Both the position numbers and the translations under genes were made by a program. From Pterobdella sp. o SKG-2022 (taxonomy: Eukaryota; Annelida; Clitellata; Hirudinida; Piscicolidae), in the NCBI GenBank assembly GCA_964035795.1, contig OZ038325.1, forward strand, positions 8,937,698-9,001,697: DNA of 64,000 nt. The letters are read 5' to 3'. Shown here piece by piece: positions 29,596 to 46,036 of the stretch; within the stretch, counting starts at the first letter, position 1; each line of letters begins with the position of its first letter. The notes under the pieces were generated by a model. That model was not told the origin of the DNA. It saw only the letters and a list, made by a program, of their open reading frames with translations, and did no database searches.

Positions 29596-30050
29596 ACTAT
29601 AAATAAAATTTAGCATTATATAGCTATTTATAGTCTTTATTTTCGTGTAATTTACTTTTAATCATATGTAAAATTTCCATAAATAAACAACAAACTGGTT
29701 GTCTTGGATACGTTGGCTTCACGCATGCGTTAAAAATGGCTATCGATGGAGCTGTTTTGATGCTACTATGTCCAATACAACTTGTATATACATCATCCTA
29801 AAGATCGATTCAAATTTAATGCTTTTTGCTCTTATATGAACTGGGACCTTGAATGTAAAATGAAATGAAAAAAAAGTGTGTATGTTTATTTAAGTATTAA
29901 TTGGTAGATAGTTATATGAGAATTCCTTATTTAAAATATTTTTAGTAAAGATAAAATATAGAAAATTTTAAAAAGACGTTTATTGTTTATAACGTTATAT
30001 ATCCATTTAGAGCGTTTTATACAGAAATATTTAGCGTTACATATTGTTAG
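29596..30050. other. Spacer between SSRP1 and CCDC169
   Basis: This 455-base gap contains the SSRP1 3' end and the CCDC169 promoter. No other feature is evident. Confidence 0.6.
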
Positions 30051-31367
30051 ATGGCTGAACTAGAAGCATTAAGCACAGTGGAGCTGGAAGAAACTCTTGA
30101 GCGAGAAAGAAAAACCAAGTGAGTGTTGTTTAGAAGGTAGATAGTTCAACAAAGATAGACTCGTATTATAGTTGAAAATATAGTTTGTGTTGTGAAGTAA
30201 TGTTAAAATAAGTGGAAAATGTAAGAAAAGCTTAGCGCCTTGAATAAAAATTTAACTTAATTTCAATGCTTTTTTAATATTACCTTTGAATTGTGGTATT
30301 GTTTTTAGTGAAGTTTTGAAAATGGAGATGCGTGAACTTGAAACGATTTTAGAAGAGTTGGAAGATCAATTGATTAGTGGGGGAGACGGCCAGAGTATGC
30401 GATATAATTATCATTTTCAGTTATTGTTTTTTGTATATATGGTTATGGTTTAAAAAAAACATATTTATATTGTGTTTTTTGTTAGTGCCTCAAGTTAAGC
30501 CATTGACAGATGATGAATGGAAGACGAGGTACACTTGCCAGATTGAGTTGAAGAAGATGTTGTTGGAAAGAGTTGCAACCTTGAACCAAAAAGTGGATTT
30601 CGCTAAAAAAGAAGTTAAAGAATGTAATCATCACCGTTCAATATTATATATCTTTTTTGATTCCAACGTTTATTTGTTATTTTGTATGGTAGAAAGTCAC
30701 TAAAATTTTTTGTATATTTTTCAAGTGAAACTGACGAAAAGCAAGAAAAATCTGAAGGAAAGTCAGGTAGTGACAAACGAAATGAAAGATCTGATTGGCT
30801 TTAAGTTGAGAAACTTGGAGCTAAGATTGGAGCAAGAAATGAAGGTTGGAAACAAAAAGTATAGACCATAATGGCTTTTTGATGGCTACAGGTTTTTGAA
30901 ATATTACATTTTTGAGTGAAGTTTAATAAAAAAAATAAGAAAAGATGAAAATCTAGTGTTTTGTATGTCATAAAAAATATTTTGTGAGTTAAATTTGATC
31001 AAGACCTCGGTGGTAGTTAAGATAAGGGTTCATGAGGTTTAATTTTGTTATATATTTATAAATTTCAAGTATTTTTGTGTTAAATTAGTGTCCAAAAAAA
31101 CATGAACTTCAACTCTATGGTGATGGGCTTTCAAAATTTTGCTAGGCATTCCATAAAGCAAATGAAGAAAGGAAATTGGTGTCATCAGAGCTGCTGCAGC
31201 TTAGAAACATAGCTGACACCAAACTTCCTTCAGGGTTAAAAAAATTTTCGAGTTTGAAAAAAATTTACTTTTTATTATACATAATTCTTAACTGTAATAT
31301 ATTAATTATGAAACAATTGATAATTGTATTGATATTTTTAACAGAACATTCAGAGTATTCGGATAAA
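30051..31367 (+). CDS. CCDC169: Coiled-coil protein CCDC169 homologue
   Basis: Six exons join in frame (30051-30118, 30309-30394, 30486-30623, 30726-30844, 31146-31234, 31346-31367) and give 173 residues. The protein is almost wholly charged alpha-helix with heptad-like Leu spacing. It matches vertebrate CCDC169, an uncharacterised coiled-coil protein: DDEWKTRYTCQIEL resembles the human EWKTRYETQLEL, and LRLEQEMKAFHKANEERK resembles LRLEQESKAYHKANDERR. No enzymatic function is known to me. It is shorter than the human protein (about 214) because the last exon is tiny. That exon (ending FRVFG) is the least certain part. Confidence 0.82.
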
Positions 31368-32088
31368 AAGCTATAAAAACCATTGGAAAAAAATTTATTT
31401 ATAAATCCTTATAAAAAATCGAATAATTTTAGTCTTTGAGTGTTTTGATCTTTTTTTCTTCTCTGTAAATGCACCATTGTCTGACTGCAAATGTTTGAAT
31501 AAATTTTAAAATAAAAAATATTATGACGAAAAATTGTTAACAAACCAAATGGATCAAATTTGTAGGTCTCGTGTTTATCCCCAAGTCTTAACCTTGGAGT
31601 GGCATACCTATGACCACTCCCACTCAAACTTCTCATCAAAACTAATAGATATCTGAAATGAGTTGAATTTATCAAAAATAATTACTGAAATAAATAATAA
31701 AATTTTAAAAATATTAGATAAATACTATTATAAAATAACTTGTTTTATACAAACTTTCCTTTGCTTTTCGCCATGTGAAATGTGAATCCAAGTTTGTAGA
31801 CAATTTAAAGAAAGTAACATTAAAAATGTTATATGTTTTAATAAGTTATTTCATATTTTTTTTCCATAATTGTTAAAAATTATTATTTTCAATTATTTTT
31901 TGAAAAATGATTTTTAAAATAATCATCTTAGAGGTCGTTAAAATTTAATTGGTTATCAAAAGCTTATTCGAGCCAATAGTATATATTGTACTATAAAACT
32001 AGTGGCGGGTAATTTGCAAAAGGTTTCTTGTAGTTTAAAAGAGTTGTTTTGTCGACACTTGATTATTTTGGGTCTGTTGTCTATTAAA
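31368..32088. other. Spacer between CCDC169 and HMGB
   Basis: This stretch is AT-rich and I see no supported gene. The HMGB promoter should lie in its last few hundred bases. Confidence 0.55.
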
Positions 32089-32887
32089 ATGGTGAAAAGC
32101 AAAGATGCAGCTAAACCTAAGAATAAAATGTCAGCTTATCAGTTTTTCATGGTAGAGCTTAAAGAAGAGAAAAAAGCAAAAAATCCAGGCGAGCCATTGA
32201 AATTAGCCGATTTGTCCAAAGATGTTTCAGAAAAATGGAAGGTTCTATCAAATATATTTATCAATCTGATGTTAAACCTTACCTTCTGTTTTTTTTAAGA
32301 ATCTTTCCAATAAAGATAGAAAAAAATATGAGGATTTGGCAAGCAAAGATTTGAAAAGGTATAATGCAGAAATGGCTAATTATGTTCCTAAAGAGCAACC
32401 AAAGAAACGAAAAAGAGATCAGAAAGATCCAAATGCTCCCAAGAGAGCTCTGTAAGCGTTTCAGATGATTTTATATGCGATTTATTGAAATATTAAATTA
32501 TTTTTTCAGGTCTTCTTTTTTTTATTTCTGCAATGATGAAAGATCAAAAGTTAAAGCTGAAAACCCAGGAGCCTCTGTAGGTGAGATCGCTAAGTTGTTG
32601 GGAAAACGTTGGGAAACTTGCAAAAATAAGTCTAAATACGAAGAACTTGCTAAAAAAGACAAAGAAAGATATGCAAAGGTAATTTGTTTTTTTATTACAA
32701 TTATGGTTTTGTATACAGATTCTTATTAATATAGGAAAAAGAAAGTTACACTCCAGGAGAAAATGCAAAAGTTGAAAAATCAAAAACAAAATCCAAAAGT
32801 AAGAAAAAGCAAAAGCTAGAAACAGAAGATACCGAAGAAAGAGAGAATGAAGACGACGAAGAAGAAGAAGAAAATGAAAGCGATTAA
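32089..32887 (+). CDS. HMGB-type high-mobility-group protein
   Basis: This is a small chromatin protein with two HMG boxes and an acidic tail, the layout of vertebrate HMGB1-3, which bend DNA and loosen nucleosomes. Four exons join in frame (32089-32241, 32300-32451, 32510-32678, 32735-32887) and give 208 residues. Box A runs about 11-81 (NKMSAYQFFMVELKEE, DLSKDVSEKWK). A basic linker PKKRKRDQKDPNAPKRA leads into box B, about 92-160 (SSFFYFCNDERSKVK, EIAKLLGKRWE). The tail is Lys-rich and ends in a Glu/Asp run from about residue 190. A longer frame opens upstream without an ATG, so the ATG before VKSKDAAK is chosen. The acidic tail is shorter than in HMGB1. It lies two genes from SSRP1, which also carries an HMG box. 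Confidence 0.94.
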
Positions 32888-33386
32888 AATGAATTAGAGA
32901 CAGTAGCTTTTATTACACTTAAATTTTAGCATTATAATCGTTACACCTATAATTGCAATATTATTTAAACAAATTTTTAAAATAAATGTGATCATAGTTT
33001 ATTTTTTTCGAGTCAATACAATCAAATAAAAATGTATCTTTTCAAGTGTTTGTAAAAGAAGTGTTTCTTCAATGAAGGCTAGCCATCAGAACAAATCCCA
33101 AATGCGTCGATAGCTGTACGTAAGACTTAATATAACTCACCAAAATATCTTGGCAGGCAAAGATAGCACGACAGGTGTTTACCTTGGTTTACTTACTCCC
33201 TTGCTTAGCCACACAGTTGAAATAAAATACTTGTGAAAAAATTGGAACTAAATTAAAAACTGAGATAAGATTAATAATTTAATAAATCTAAAGTAGCAAA
33301 ACTATTCTTTCATCATTAAAACTAAATATTGTACCGTACATCATACCTTTTGAACTAAAGTCAGTTTTAAACTAAATAAACTCGAA
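32888..33386. other. Spacer between HMGB and THOC7
   Basis: This gap of about 500 bases contains the HMGB 3' untranslated region and the THOC7 promoter. Nothing else was recognised. Confidence 0.6.
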
Positions 33387-34338
33387 ATGTCCGTGCCTGA
33401 AGGTATGTTTTAAAATCAATTTTTAAAAAATTCGTTTCTGATTTAACCGCGTATGTGATAAAATTTTAAAAATCATATTCCAGATGAAATAATAAAAAGA
33501 AAGTTGCTGATTGAGGGTAGCGGTGGAGGAGATGAGAAGAAAATTCACGGTCTCGTGAAAAAATTTGCCAAATGGTGCATGGAAGATGTTTCTTCAGAAG
33601 AAAAGTTAATTTTTTTATATTGATTTTGACTAAACTTGAAAAAATAAATTACAATTAACTTTATTTTTCCTACAGTGAAAGCACATTTAACAATCTTATT
33701 GACACCCTATTACATTGTCAACTTTCTTCTTGCAAGTTTCAAGAGGTATATTCCAAAAACAATTAGTTGATATGATTCATAAATATTTTGAAATCTTTGG
33801 AGGTTTTTTACACAAGCCAAGTGGAACAGGAGAATTACAAAAAGTTGAATATACAAATAGGTAACTTATTTGAATATCAATTAATTTACGATCAAATGTA
33901 GTAAACATATCATTTTTAATCACTGCAAACAACCACACCAAACCTAGCTTATATTCTTCAAACTATACATTATACAGAAGAGCAGATAAAACAAGCCCAA
34001 TGCAAAATAGCGGAAAGCAAGCTTGAATTGGAAAATGCCCTAGTTGTCAGGCGCTATAAAGAAGGTTTTAAAGCATTTTCTACTATTTTTATCAAGCACT
34101 TACACAATGAATAAATACAAACATTTAAAACGTTTTTTGAATTTTATAATAAGTAATATAATTCTTCAGAATATGATGCTTTAGCCAAAATCATAGACAA
34201 GCACCCTGAAAGAGAACAGCTACTCAAGTATGTTGTATGGTCTTGTGTTGAAATTGCCAGATTTCATGTCTCATGCAAGATGTATACATTATCATTATTA
34301 TTGCTTTCATTTTAAATCTTTTTCACACTATCATTCTT

Positions 34339-34414
<76 letters not shown>

Positions 34415-35202
34415 TATATTCGTCCCTCATTTATTACAAATTTGATGAAACTTTTTTTGAAAAAAGAAAACCTATACTTTATGAAGCCAAATGCTTTCAA
34501 TATTAACAAGAATAATTAGGGTGATTATGATGGTGATGATGAAAATAAAGTATCAGAATGATGATGAAGATGTTAGTAATGGTGATAAATTTTCATCACT
34601 CAGGGAGCTGGGTGAAATAGATGAAGAGCTGGTTAAGTCTGAACAACTTAAAAAGCACTATGATACTAAGGTCTGTTGTTTTTATTGCTGTTTAGTCCTC
34701 CTTTTTGAGTTTCGTATGATGAACATGGTTATGATGGTTATTTTACTATCATCGTCATCATCACCATCTTCATATATAACAGTACATTCTGAATGCATAT
34801 AAAATCATCACACATGATCTTTTAAATAAAATTCTTCTAGAAATTTTGCTTTAAATAAATTTTAATAATAAAAAGTTGAGTGAAAGAAGGAGACAATTTC
34901 ACGTACTCATCACCAGCCTGCATGAGTTGCAGAATCTCATTAATGGTATTATTAAAATGATATTTGAAGGTTTAATTGCAAGCTTTATCATACAGCGTGA
35001 AGTTTATGATTTTATATGTCACGGTCCTTTACGGAACAGTGGTAGTTATTTCTAAATACTTTTAGTTAAAAATTCTATTTATATATTTTATTTTTATTAT
35101 AATTTCTCACTATATGAAGTTGTAAGTAGCATTTCTCAATCTTATCCAGCTGATGAAGAAGAAAATTTTGATAGTCAAGAAGAAGAAATGGACCAAACAT
35201 AA
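33387..35202 (+). CDS. THOC7: THO complex subunit 7
   Basis: THOC7 is a coiled-coil subunit of the nuclear THO/TREX complex, which couples transcription with mRNA packaging and export. Nine exons join in frame: 33387-33402, 33484-33604, 33676-33745, 33803-33860, 33978-34064, 34170-34227, 34604-34670, 34876-34945 and 35150-35202. The product is 199 residues (human 204). Conserved stretches are DEIIKRKLLIEGSGGGDEKK near the N-terminus, KEEYDALAKIIDKHPER in the middle and RRRQFHVLITSLHELQ near the C-terminus, followed by a short acidic tail. The first exon is only 16 coding bases, MSVPE plus one base. An AT microsatellite lies in intron 6. Confidence 0.95.
34340..34410. repeat. AT dinucleotide microsatellite in THOC7 intron 6
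   Basis: An uninterrupted TA/AT run of about 70 bases. It should be highly length-variable. Confidence 0.95.
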
Positions 35203-35538
35203 TTTATTTTAAAAAATATTTTTAATAAAAAAATTTTCCAAAACAAATAAACTGATTGAAATTATTTTCGTATTAATTATCTTCTACGTTTCTACCTATG
35301 TTGTCAGTTTTTATTGTTTAGCTGTAAGGTGAATTTTACAAATAATATTCATCCATTTTGGATTTTATTTTCAATTATATCATCGAATGTGAAAATATTA
35401 ATACCACCTGTTAAAAAAAATTTTGAACGTACTTGGACGGATAATAAATAAACGCTGACGAGACGTAAATTAAAAACTCTAACACAATCTGCTTTCTTTA
35501 TTAGTCTCATATAAGACGTTGCTTGAAACAATAAAAAA
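35203..35538. promoter_or_regulatory. Short THOC7-GOLPH3 intergenic region
   Basis: Only 336 bases separate the THOC7 stop from the GOLPH3 start on the same strand. The THOC7 3' end (AATAAA-like signals near 35220-35250) and the GOLPH3 promoter must both fit here. I see no canonical TATA arrangement that I would call. Confidence 0.45.
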
Positions 35539-39578
<4,040 letters not shown>

Positions 39579-40328
39579 CCATCCTTTTTGTTTTGTTGGC
39601 GGTTGCTTTATTCAGACGGAAGTTGATTTCTCATTATTTTTATATGTATGATTTTTTCGAAAATATGTAAATTTAGTTGTTCTTTTCCATTACAAGCGGT
39701 GTTTTGAATTTATTTACAAACGTCAATTACCTTGTGTATAATAAAAAAAGCAAAACGGTTAAAGCATTTAAACACGTGACGTTTACTGGGACTAATTGGT
39801 TGTAGACCGCTGTTTATTATCATTCACTCTAGATATGTATTCCTTGGTGGTTAGTATACCTTATTTCACCTTCACTGTCGAATTCCGATACTGCAAACGT
39901 CATCTTTTTTTCATAATAGATTAATATTTGAGTTTCAATATTCATGTATCATTATGAATTTTAATTGTTCTATAAATTGATTATTTTTCTTTTATGATGG
40001 TTTCCATGATTGACAGATTTTTGCACCTAATATATGTTATGTCGAAAATGTTACGTCCACTAAGACGTGCGCAATAGGAGAGAATACGGTAAATTAATTA
40101 AAATTTTTAACTTACACCTTATCGACTACAATATCTTAATTTTTTAAAATTATGAATTTATCTTTCAAAACAGGTAATTTTTTAAATTTTATTTGAATAA
40201 TTATCTAAAAACTCTTAATGTTGATGGAAAAATTTAAACAAAAAACGACATTTTAAATGTCAATAAAACACGTAACCCACAAATATTCATAACACCCAGA
40301 TCAACACAACCATAATAATATACACACA
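39579..40328. other. Convergent spacer between GOLPH3 and SF3B4
   Basis: Both flanking genes end here. It is AT-rich and no gene was recognised. Confidence 0.6.
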
Positions 40329-42658
40329 CTACGCTAAGGCGGGAGGAGGGGGTGGTGGAGGAAGGTTGGAAGGGTGGGTTAGCATGCTTGGGGGAGGTGG
40401 GATGGTGTCTGGTGGGGGTGGAGCCGTGCCAGGGGGTGGTGGGGGAATGGGCGCCCTGTCTGTTGGGTTGAGAGTAAAATAATGTTAAATAAGGCGTCTT
40501 TAGAGTTGGGGGAAGGGGAGGAGATAACGAAAGCAATCGTATGTTAATTGTTAGAGAAATAATTGAACCAAACTAATAGCCTGCAGATTTCACCCAGGGT
40601 CATACCTCATGTAACTGAGGCAAGAGAAGTTGAACGAGTGAAAATAGAATAATATTAAAAATTGATCAATAGACAATTGGCAAGTAAGATCTATACAAAC
40701 AAAGGCAAAAGCAATTCAGACATGAATTCAACCCAAACACCGTGATCAATAGAGGGAAGATACCCATAATAAATTAAGAAAGCCTCGTTTAAAATGAGAT
40801 TATTTTTCAACAAAACATCAAAAAACTATGTATGATTTACCTTAAAAATACAAAATATTATAAACACATTAAACCATCTTTTGGTTGAAAAATTAATAAG
40901 CTAAAAAATCATAAAAAACAAAGGACTCAAACGAACTGAATGGATTGGCTACACCAGGAGGAGGTGGAGGAGGGGGCATACTTCCAAAGGGGGACATACC
41001 TGGAATGTTGGGTGGTGTGATAATGTACCATTGCCATGTTAATCATATTGTGATTTTATATGAGGTGCTGGGTGGTGTGTACCTGTGATGTTTTATGATG
41101 TATCATTGCCACATTCATGATGACATACAATCAGACAGACATATAAAGGTAGAAAAAAACAATTAAAACAAAAAAAAAACTCAAGAAAACTAAAAAATGA
41201 AGACAAAAACACGAAAGTTAGCAAAAAAACAAACGCACACAACTAATATGCAAACACACAAACCCATCATAGGATGTGAAGGAGGCCTGGGAGGGGGTGG
41301 TGGCATGAAGGGAGGCATGTAGCTCGGAGGCATGGTGCCCATCATGGCCGCCACTGTGGTGTGAAGAGGTTTTGGTGATAGAGTAGTCTTAATGGTAATA
41401 TATATGTTCGTTGAAACAGAATGGTTAACAAAAATTTCCAATGAGGTTTCCATTATTCAAATACATACACACACACCACACACAGATACAAACAATTGGG
41501 TGGTGGTTGCATGGGGATAATGGGAGGAGGTGGTGGGGGCATGATGGCCATGGGAGGAGCATCAGCAAACAGCTGATGAGGTCTGTCTGCTTGTGAGAGG
41601 GGATTTTGTGCTGCCAGCAATCGCTCTGTAGGGTAGCAGTGTTTTGGTGATTTATGGGTTTGGTTTTTGATAACTTATAATTGAGAAAAATTTTGAATTA
41701 ATATGTGTATAACAGAAATCTATTTGCATGGAATCATACCAGCAGCAGAACCATGTCGTTCTCCTTTAGAATCTTTTTTAAAAGCAAAGGAAATAGTGAT
41801 GGCTCTGTTACAGAGGTACTGTCCATTCATGGACTCCATTGCTGCATCTGCTGCCTCAAAACTGGCGTAGTTTATGAAAGCAAAACCTTTAGAGTTGCCT
41901 GTTTCTGGGTCTCGCATTATTTTTGGTGTTTGTAAGATCACTCCAAAAGCACTGAATGTGTCATAAAGTAATTTCTCATCTACCTGGTTGGTTTGACATT
42001 ATTTCTTTCAAATTAAACATTCAATTAATGAAAAAGAACATTTGAATTAAAAAACTCGAAATATTTTATGTGAATAACTTCATTCAACTTTTAGCTTCAT
42101 AATGTTTTTCACATAAATTATGACATACTTCAGCATCGAGGTTTCCAATGAAAAGATTGGCGCCAACATCCAGTGTTTTCTGGTGGGCAGAAGCTTTGTT
42201 CACCCTGATAGGCTTGCCATATAACTTTATCATGTTCATAATCTTAATGGCATAATCTGCATCATCTTCCCCCATGAACTCAACAAAGCCATATCCCTTA
42301 TGAGTTAGTTATATTAATAAATGGCAAATCTATTTTTTGTATAGTTATTCATACACTGACAAAATTTGTTTCAAATTTTTTTTATATTAATGATGCTTTA
42401 CATAAATTCTATTTTGAAAACCTGGTGAGCTTGACTTATACGGTCTTTAGGCATATGAACATTCACTACAGGTCCTGACTGTAGAAACAGCTCCCATAAA
42501 ATTGAATCATTCACTTTCTCATCCAACCCTCCGACATATATTGTGGCATCTGTTCGAAAAAAAATTTGAATTAAAAATTAATAAAACTACGCATTATAAT
42601 ATCATATAAAAATTATATTTGTACCTTGATTTCTTTCGGCTATAGGACCTGCCGCCAT
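40329..42658 (-). CDS. SF3B4: Splicing factor 3b subunit 4 (SAP49)
   Basis: SF3B4 is a U2 snRNP component that helps tether U2 to the branch-site region of pre-mRNA. Eight minus-strand exons join in frame: 42625-42658, 42422-42549, 42129-42296, 41740-41983, 41494-41625, 41264-41353, 40955-40999 and 40329-40459. The product is 323 residues. Two RNA-recognition motifs are intact. RRM1 is about residues 13-91 with IYVGGL and [11 protein letters not shown]2 is about 100-180 with LFIGNL and KGFAFINY. The start [19 protein letters not shown] is nearly the human one, and [20 protein letters not shown] is conserved. The Pro/Met-rich tail is shorter than in humans (424 total), which accounts for the length difference. 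Exon boundaries within the proline-rich tail are the least secure. Confidence 0.96.
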
Positions 42659-42889
42659 TATTACGATATTTGAGAACTATTCGTTTTGTATATTTTTTTG
42701 ATTCTTTGCCCATAGGTCTATCAATACTTTAGAATTAAAAAACTACTTTTAAACTATAAGTATCTCTAAACTACGAAAATTTTTGACAATTATTTAATTT
42801 TAAATAAAAAAAATTTACAAAAAAATGTAAATTATTCAAATTTTTGTAGAAACAGGTGAAATTTAAAAGTGCATACGTAGTAGAACAAA
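42659..42889. promoter_or_regulatory. Shared divergent promoter region of SF3B4 and TAX1BP3
   Basis: The two start codons face away from each other with 231 bases between. Both promoters and both 5' untranslated regions must fit in this AT-rich stretch, so it is probably a bidirectional promoter. Confidence 0.6.
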
Positions 42890-43755
42890 ATGAAACACAT
42901 AGCTGGCCAGCCTTTGGAATGTGTGGTGGTGAGCAATTTGGAACTTATCAAAACAATCAAAATCACTCAGCACCTCACGTTAACTCTGATGTTTTTATCG
43001 CTTTCCAGCTTTTACACTTACAAACAAAGGGTCTTGAAGACTTAACCATTGCCCCATACCTCTATAATAAAATTTCTGCGTTGCTATTCAATTTAAATCA
43101 AAACACATAACCAAACAACCTGCAGCACCAGGTAATAATCCACTGTTCTCCGCATCCAAACACTGGCGAAAGATTTGGCTTCAAAGTGTGTGGAGGCATT
43201 GACCAAAACCACCTCTTGAGTCCCCAAAACTACCTAGATAATGTAATACTATCTAAATTGTTTCATGGTGTTTTTGAGCCTTATATTTTCATAAGAAATG
43301 AAACCATTTTAGTAAAACACATTGCATGACTTAATGAGGCACCAACCCCATCCCAGGGCATATACGTCAGTGGTGTATCAGCCACAGGACCAGCCGCCCA
43401 GGCAGGCTTGGTTCTACATGATAAAATATTACAGGTTGGTTATATGGGGAAAAAGATTGGATGTTTGTTATAAGAAGTGGTGCGATGGGGTTTCCTAGTG
43501 ATAGGGTCGGGGGTTATAGGTTTCTCGTGAAATGATATATAATTGGTTTTTATAGTGGTAGCTTTATGGATTAAAAATTTGTTACAAGATGATGTGTTAT
43601 AGGGTTAACCACAGACATGAAATGACGCAGAACTCCCACCACTAAAACCACCGCAGGCGAACGGTCATGATATGTCGATGGTGACCCATAAGAAAGCAAT
43701 CGATTACCTGTGTCGAAAACCTGTGCTTGAGCTTTTTGTTCATCGCATGCAATGA
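42890..43755 (+). CDS. TAX1BP3: Tax1-binding protein 3 (TIP-1), single PDZ domain
   Basis: This is a small cytoplasmic protein that is essentially one PDZ domain. It binds C-terminal peptides such as that of beta-catenin and competes with scaffold PDZ proteins. Four exons join in phase 0 throughout (42890-42928, 43126-43242, 43357-43434, 43657-43755) and give 110 residues (human 124). The first exon, MKHIAGQPLECVV, parallels human MSYIPGQPVTAVV. Other matches are GFKVCGGIDQNHLL (carboxylate-loop region with the family's GGGIDQ-like turn), GIYVSGVSATGPAAQAGL and NGHDMSMVTHKKA. A longer overlapping frame at 42856-43110 has no ATG and does not join the PDZ exons. The C-terminal tail is shorter than in vertebrates. 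Confidence 0.92.
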
Positions 43756-44498
43756 CTGCTTATAGTTTTGGCATTAATAATAAAAATAATACGATAATAA
43801 AAAATATAAAAAAATAATGGAATAATAATAATAAAATAAAAATAATACAATAAGAATAATAATAAAATTATTACTTGCTTTGATTGGTTAGAGGTCGCGT
43901 TTCCAGATGGAATACAATGCAATTAAGAATATGTTTAAAATGGCATGAGCTTCAGAAGGTTCTGGACCACAATTGCACACCAAACAACCTTCCGAAGTTT
44001 TCTCTATGTAGTATTAAAATTTCATCTTTTATATTTATTTTCTATTTTTTATTGCTGAAATGCTCATTAATTATTTTAAATGTAGAAATTTATTTTTTGA
44101 AAGTTTCTTCCTTGAATAAAATTTTTGTCAAAAGTTGTTTTTTCCTCAATACAAACCCTAAGGACTAAACCAAAGAATTCGTAGTTTAAACCTTCTTATT
44201 TTATTGAAATAATTTTTAAATAAATACTTTTTATATAATTAAATACCAAAAAAGCTATAAACATAAAAATACTAAATTATGCGTCATTTTGAGTTCCAAT
44301 CAATAGTTTCAAGTCTTTCAAGTATTTAAATAAACATTGGTAGACATTCTAGAAGAAGCTATAAATAGACAAAGATAAAAACCATCATCATCACCACCAT
44401 CCTCTTCCCCATCATCCTCATCATTAATAAATATTGGAACTTGAGCTCAAGCTTCCAAGACTCACTGAATTTTGTCCATCGGTTCAAAATCTTGCTTA
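43756..44498. other. Spacer between TAX1BP3 and lectin gene
   Basis: It contains AAT repeats (about 43770-43870) and the TAX1BP3 3' end. I see no supported gene. A CATC-rich tract lies at 44383-44425, shortly before the lectin gene. Confidence 0.55.
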
Positions 44499-46036
44499 AT
44501 GTTCATAATGGTAGCATTGAAGTTTGCTTTTATGTGTCTGCTATTACATGGAAGCAGAACTGTTTCGATAGAAAAGGTGACGAAAGACTTGATTCAGATG
44601 GTTATATTATCTCTAGTAATGAACCATTTATTTTTAATATTCAAAAACTGCCACAACAACTCAATTACTTATCAGTTATATCAACTCCTTTTCACAAAAA
44701 ACAAGATGGCGGTCGAAAGATTTAACACAGCCGCGTACAGCATAACAAAATGTAGGGTGGCTGAAAGAAAAACTGTTGTAACTGTACGCAGTAGACTTGA
44801 ATGCATCAAGCAATGCTCTCTGGATAAAGAGTGCTCTATGAACGGGTTTGCACCACTTGTATGTTGGTGATGATTATAACTATTATTATTATATCCTGCG
44901 GTCATTGGTATGTTTATAATAGCTTAAACTAACATCACTCTCAAATCTACACCAGTTATTAGCACCTAAGCAACACGGCTAAACCGAACTCTATGCAAAC
45001 ATTCTTATACCTCCACCAGTTATCATTAACAGATAACACAGCTGATAACACCGCAAAAAAATTGCCAGGGTGAACTACATGGAAAGGACAAGTAGGTGTG
45101 AGATGCTGATAGTACTCGGAACACCTTCTACACAGAAAGACTGCTTTAGCTACGGCCCAAGTTTGGTTTTCATTATATATAATTTTTATCATTCTTAATA
45201 AAGAATAGCACAACTCTGTAGTGAGGGTGCATTCGATCATTAGCTCTATTGCAACTTTGGCACAGTACAAAGGAAGGTGGAAATATGGTTCATAGAGATG
45301 TGATTGGCTTCTAAAAACCACACATCCAACCTCACTTTCCTCTTTCTCTTTATTCGAGATATCATCTCTCTTCTCTCTCAAAACCTCCCATCTCTCTTTT
45401 TCTTTTCACACACCCCACCATAACCTCACCACCCACCCACAGAACAGTGTTCCGACAACCTTTTCAGACTCCCTAACACAAATATATGTCTGACGTTACA
45501 CATGAACAAAGTAACTTGGTCAAACGCATTCAAAACGTGTCTTAAACTCCATCCAGCAGCTTACCCTGTTAGTTTGACAACTTCTCAAAAAAGCAGTTTG
45601 ATTGAAGCTGCTTTTAAAATAGCTCAAGGTAGCTGGTTGATGATTAAAAGTTAACTGAAAATAATAACAACCAAAAAAAAAACAAAATAATTGGAATTAT
45701 TTTTTTAGCGATTCATTCAAAACTCCAGGTAAAACAGGGCTGGAACCCTGCATAACATCGGTGGGTAAAATAAAAGACGGCGATTCTTCCCTAATGGTGT
45801 GGACATCCGGCAGCAAACTTAAATCAATTAGCGATACAGTGTTGCAACCCAAAGAAGATTACAAATGGTTTACAAAAAACGGGGCGGTGGACTTCGGCTT
45901 TGGGAGGCATCTATGGGGGGCGAAACAACCGGATAACCCGGTGAGAGAAGGATGCGTGCATGTTTATGATGGCATCAAGTTGAACAATGTGCATTGTGAC
46001 TATAAGCTATGTACTATGTGTGAGTATGAGCTGTAA
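44499..46036 (+). CDS. Secreted PAN / C-type lectin domain protein
   Basis: Proposed exons are 44499-44576, 44706-44858, 45136-45160, 45443-45628 and 45729-46036, joining in frame to 249 residues. A hydrophobic signal peptide (about 1-18) is followed by a cysteine-rich PAN-like module with core VRSRLECIKQC. A 25-base micro-exon (KDCFSYGP plus one base) comes next, then a C-type lectin-like domain (CSDNLFRLPNTNICLTL, VTWSNAFKTCL, GFGRHLWGAKQPDNP, CVHVYDG, KLCTMCEYEL). The QPD triplet sits where carbohydrate-selectivity motifs (QPD/EPN) lie, so galactose-type binding is possible but unproven. The module order up to the micro-exon mirrors the gene at 16158-18868. The micro-exon and the first intron are inferred from phase and that parallel; the first two exons could instead be one uninterrupted exon. 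Confidence 0.75.

Noticed and set aside
42856..43110. 84-residue open frame starting at GTG before the PDZ exons
   Set aside because: It has no ATG and its frame does not join the PDZ exons. A different frame with ATG at 42890 gives the conserved TAX1BP3 N-terminus and a proper donor.
44959..45381. 140-residue open frame on the minus strand
   Set aside because: It lies antisense within the intron and micro-exon region of the lectin gene, has no recognised family, and is probably chance.
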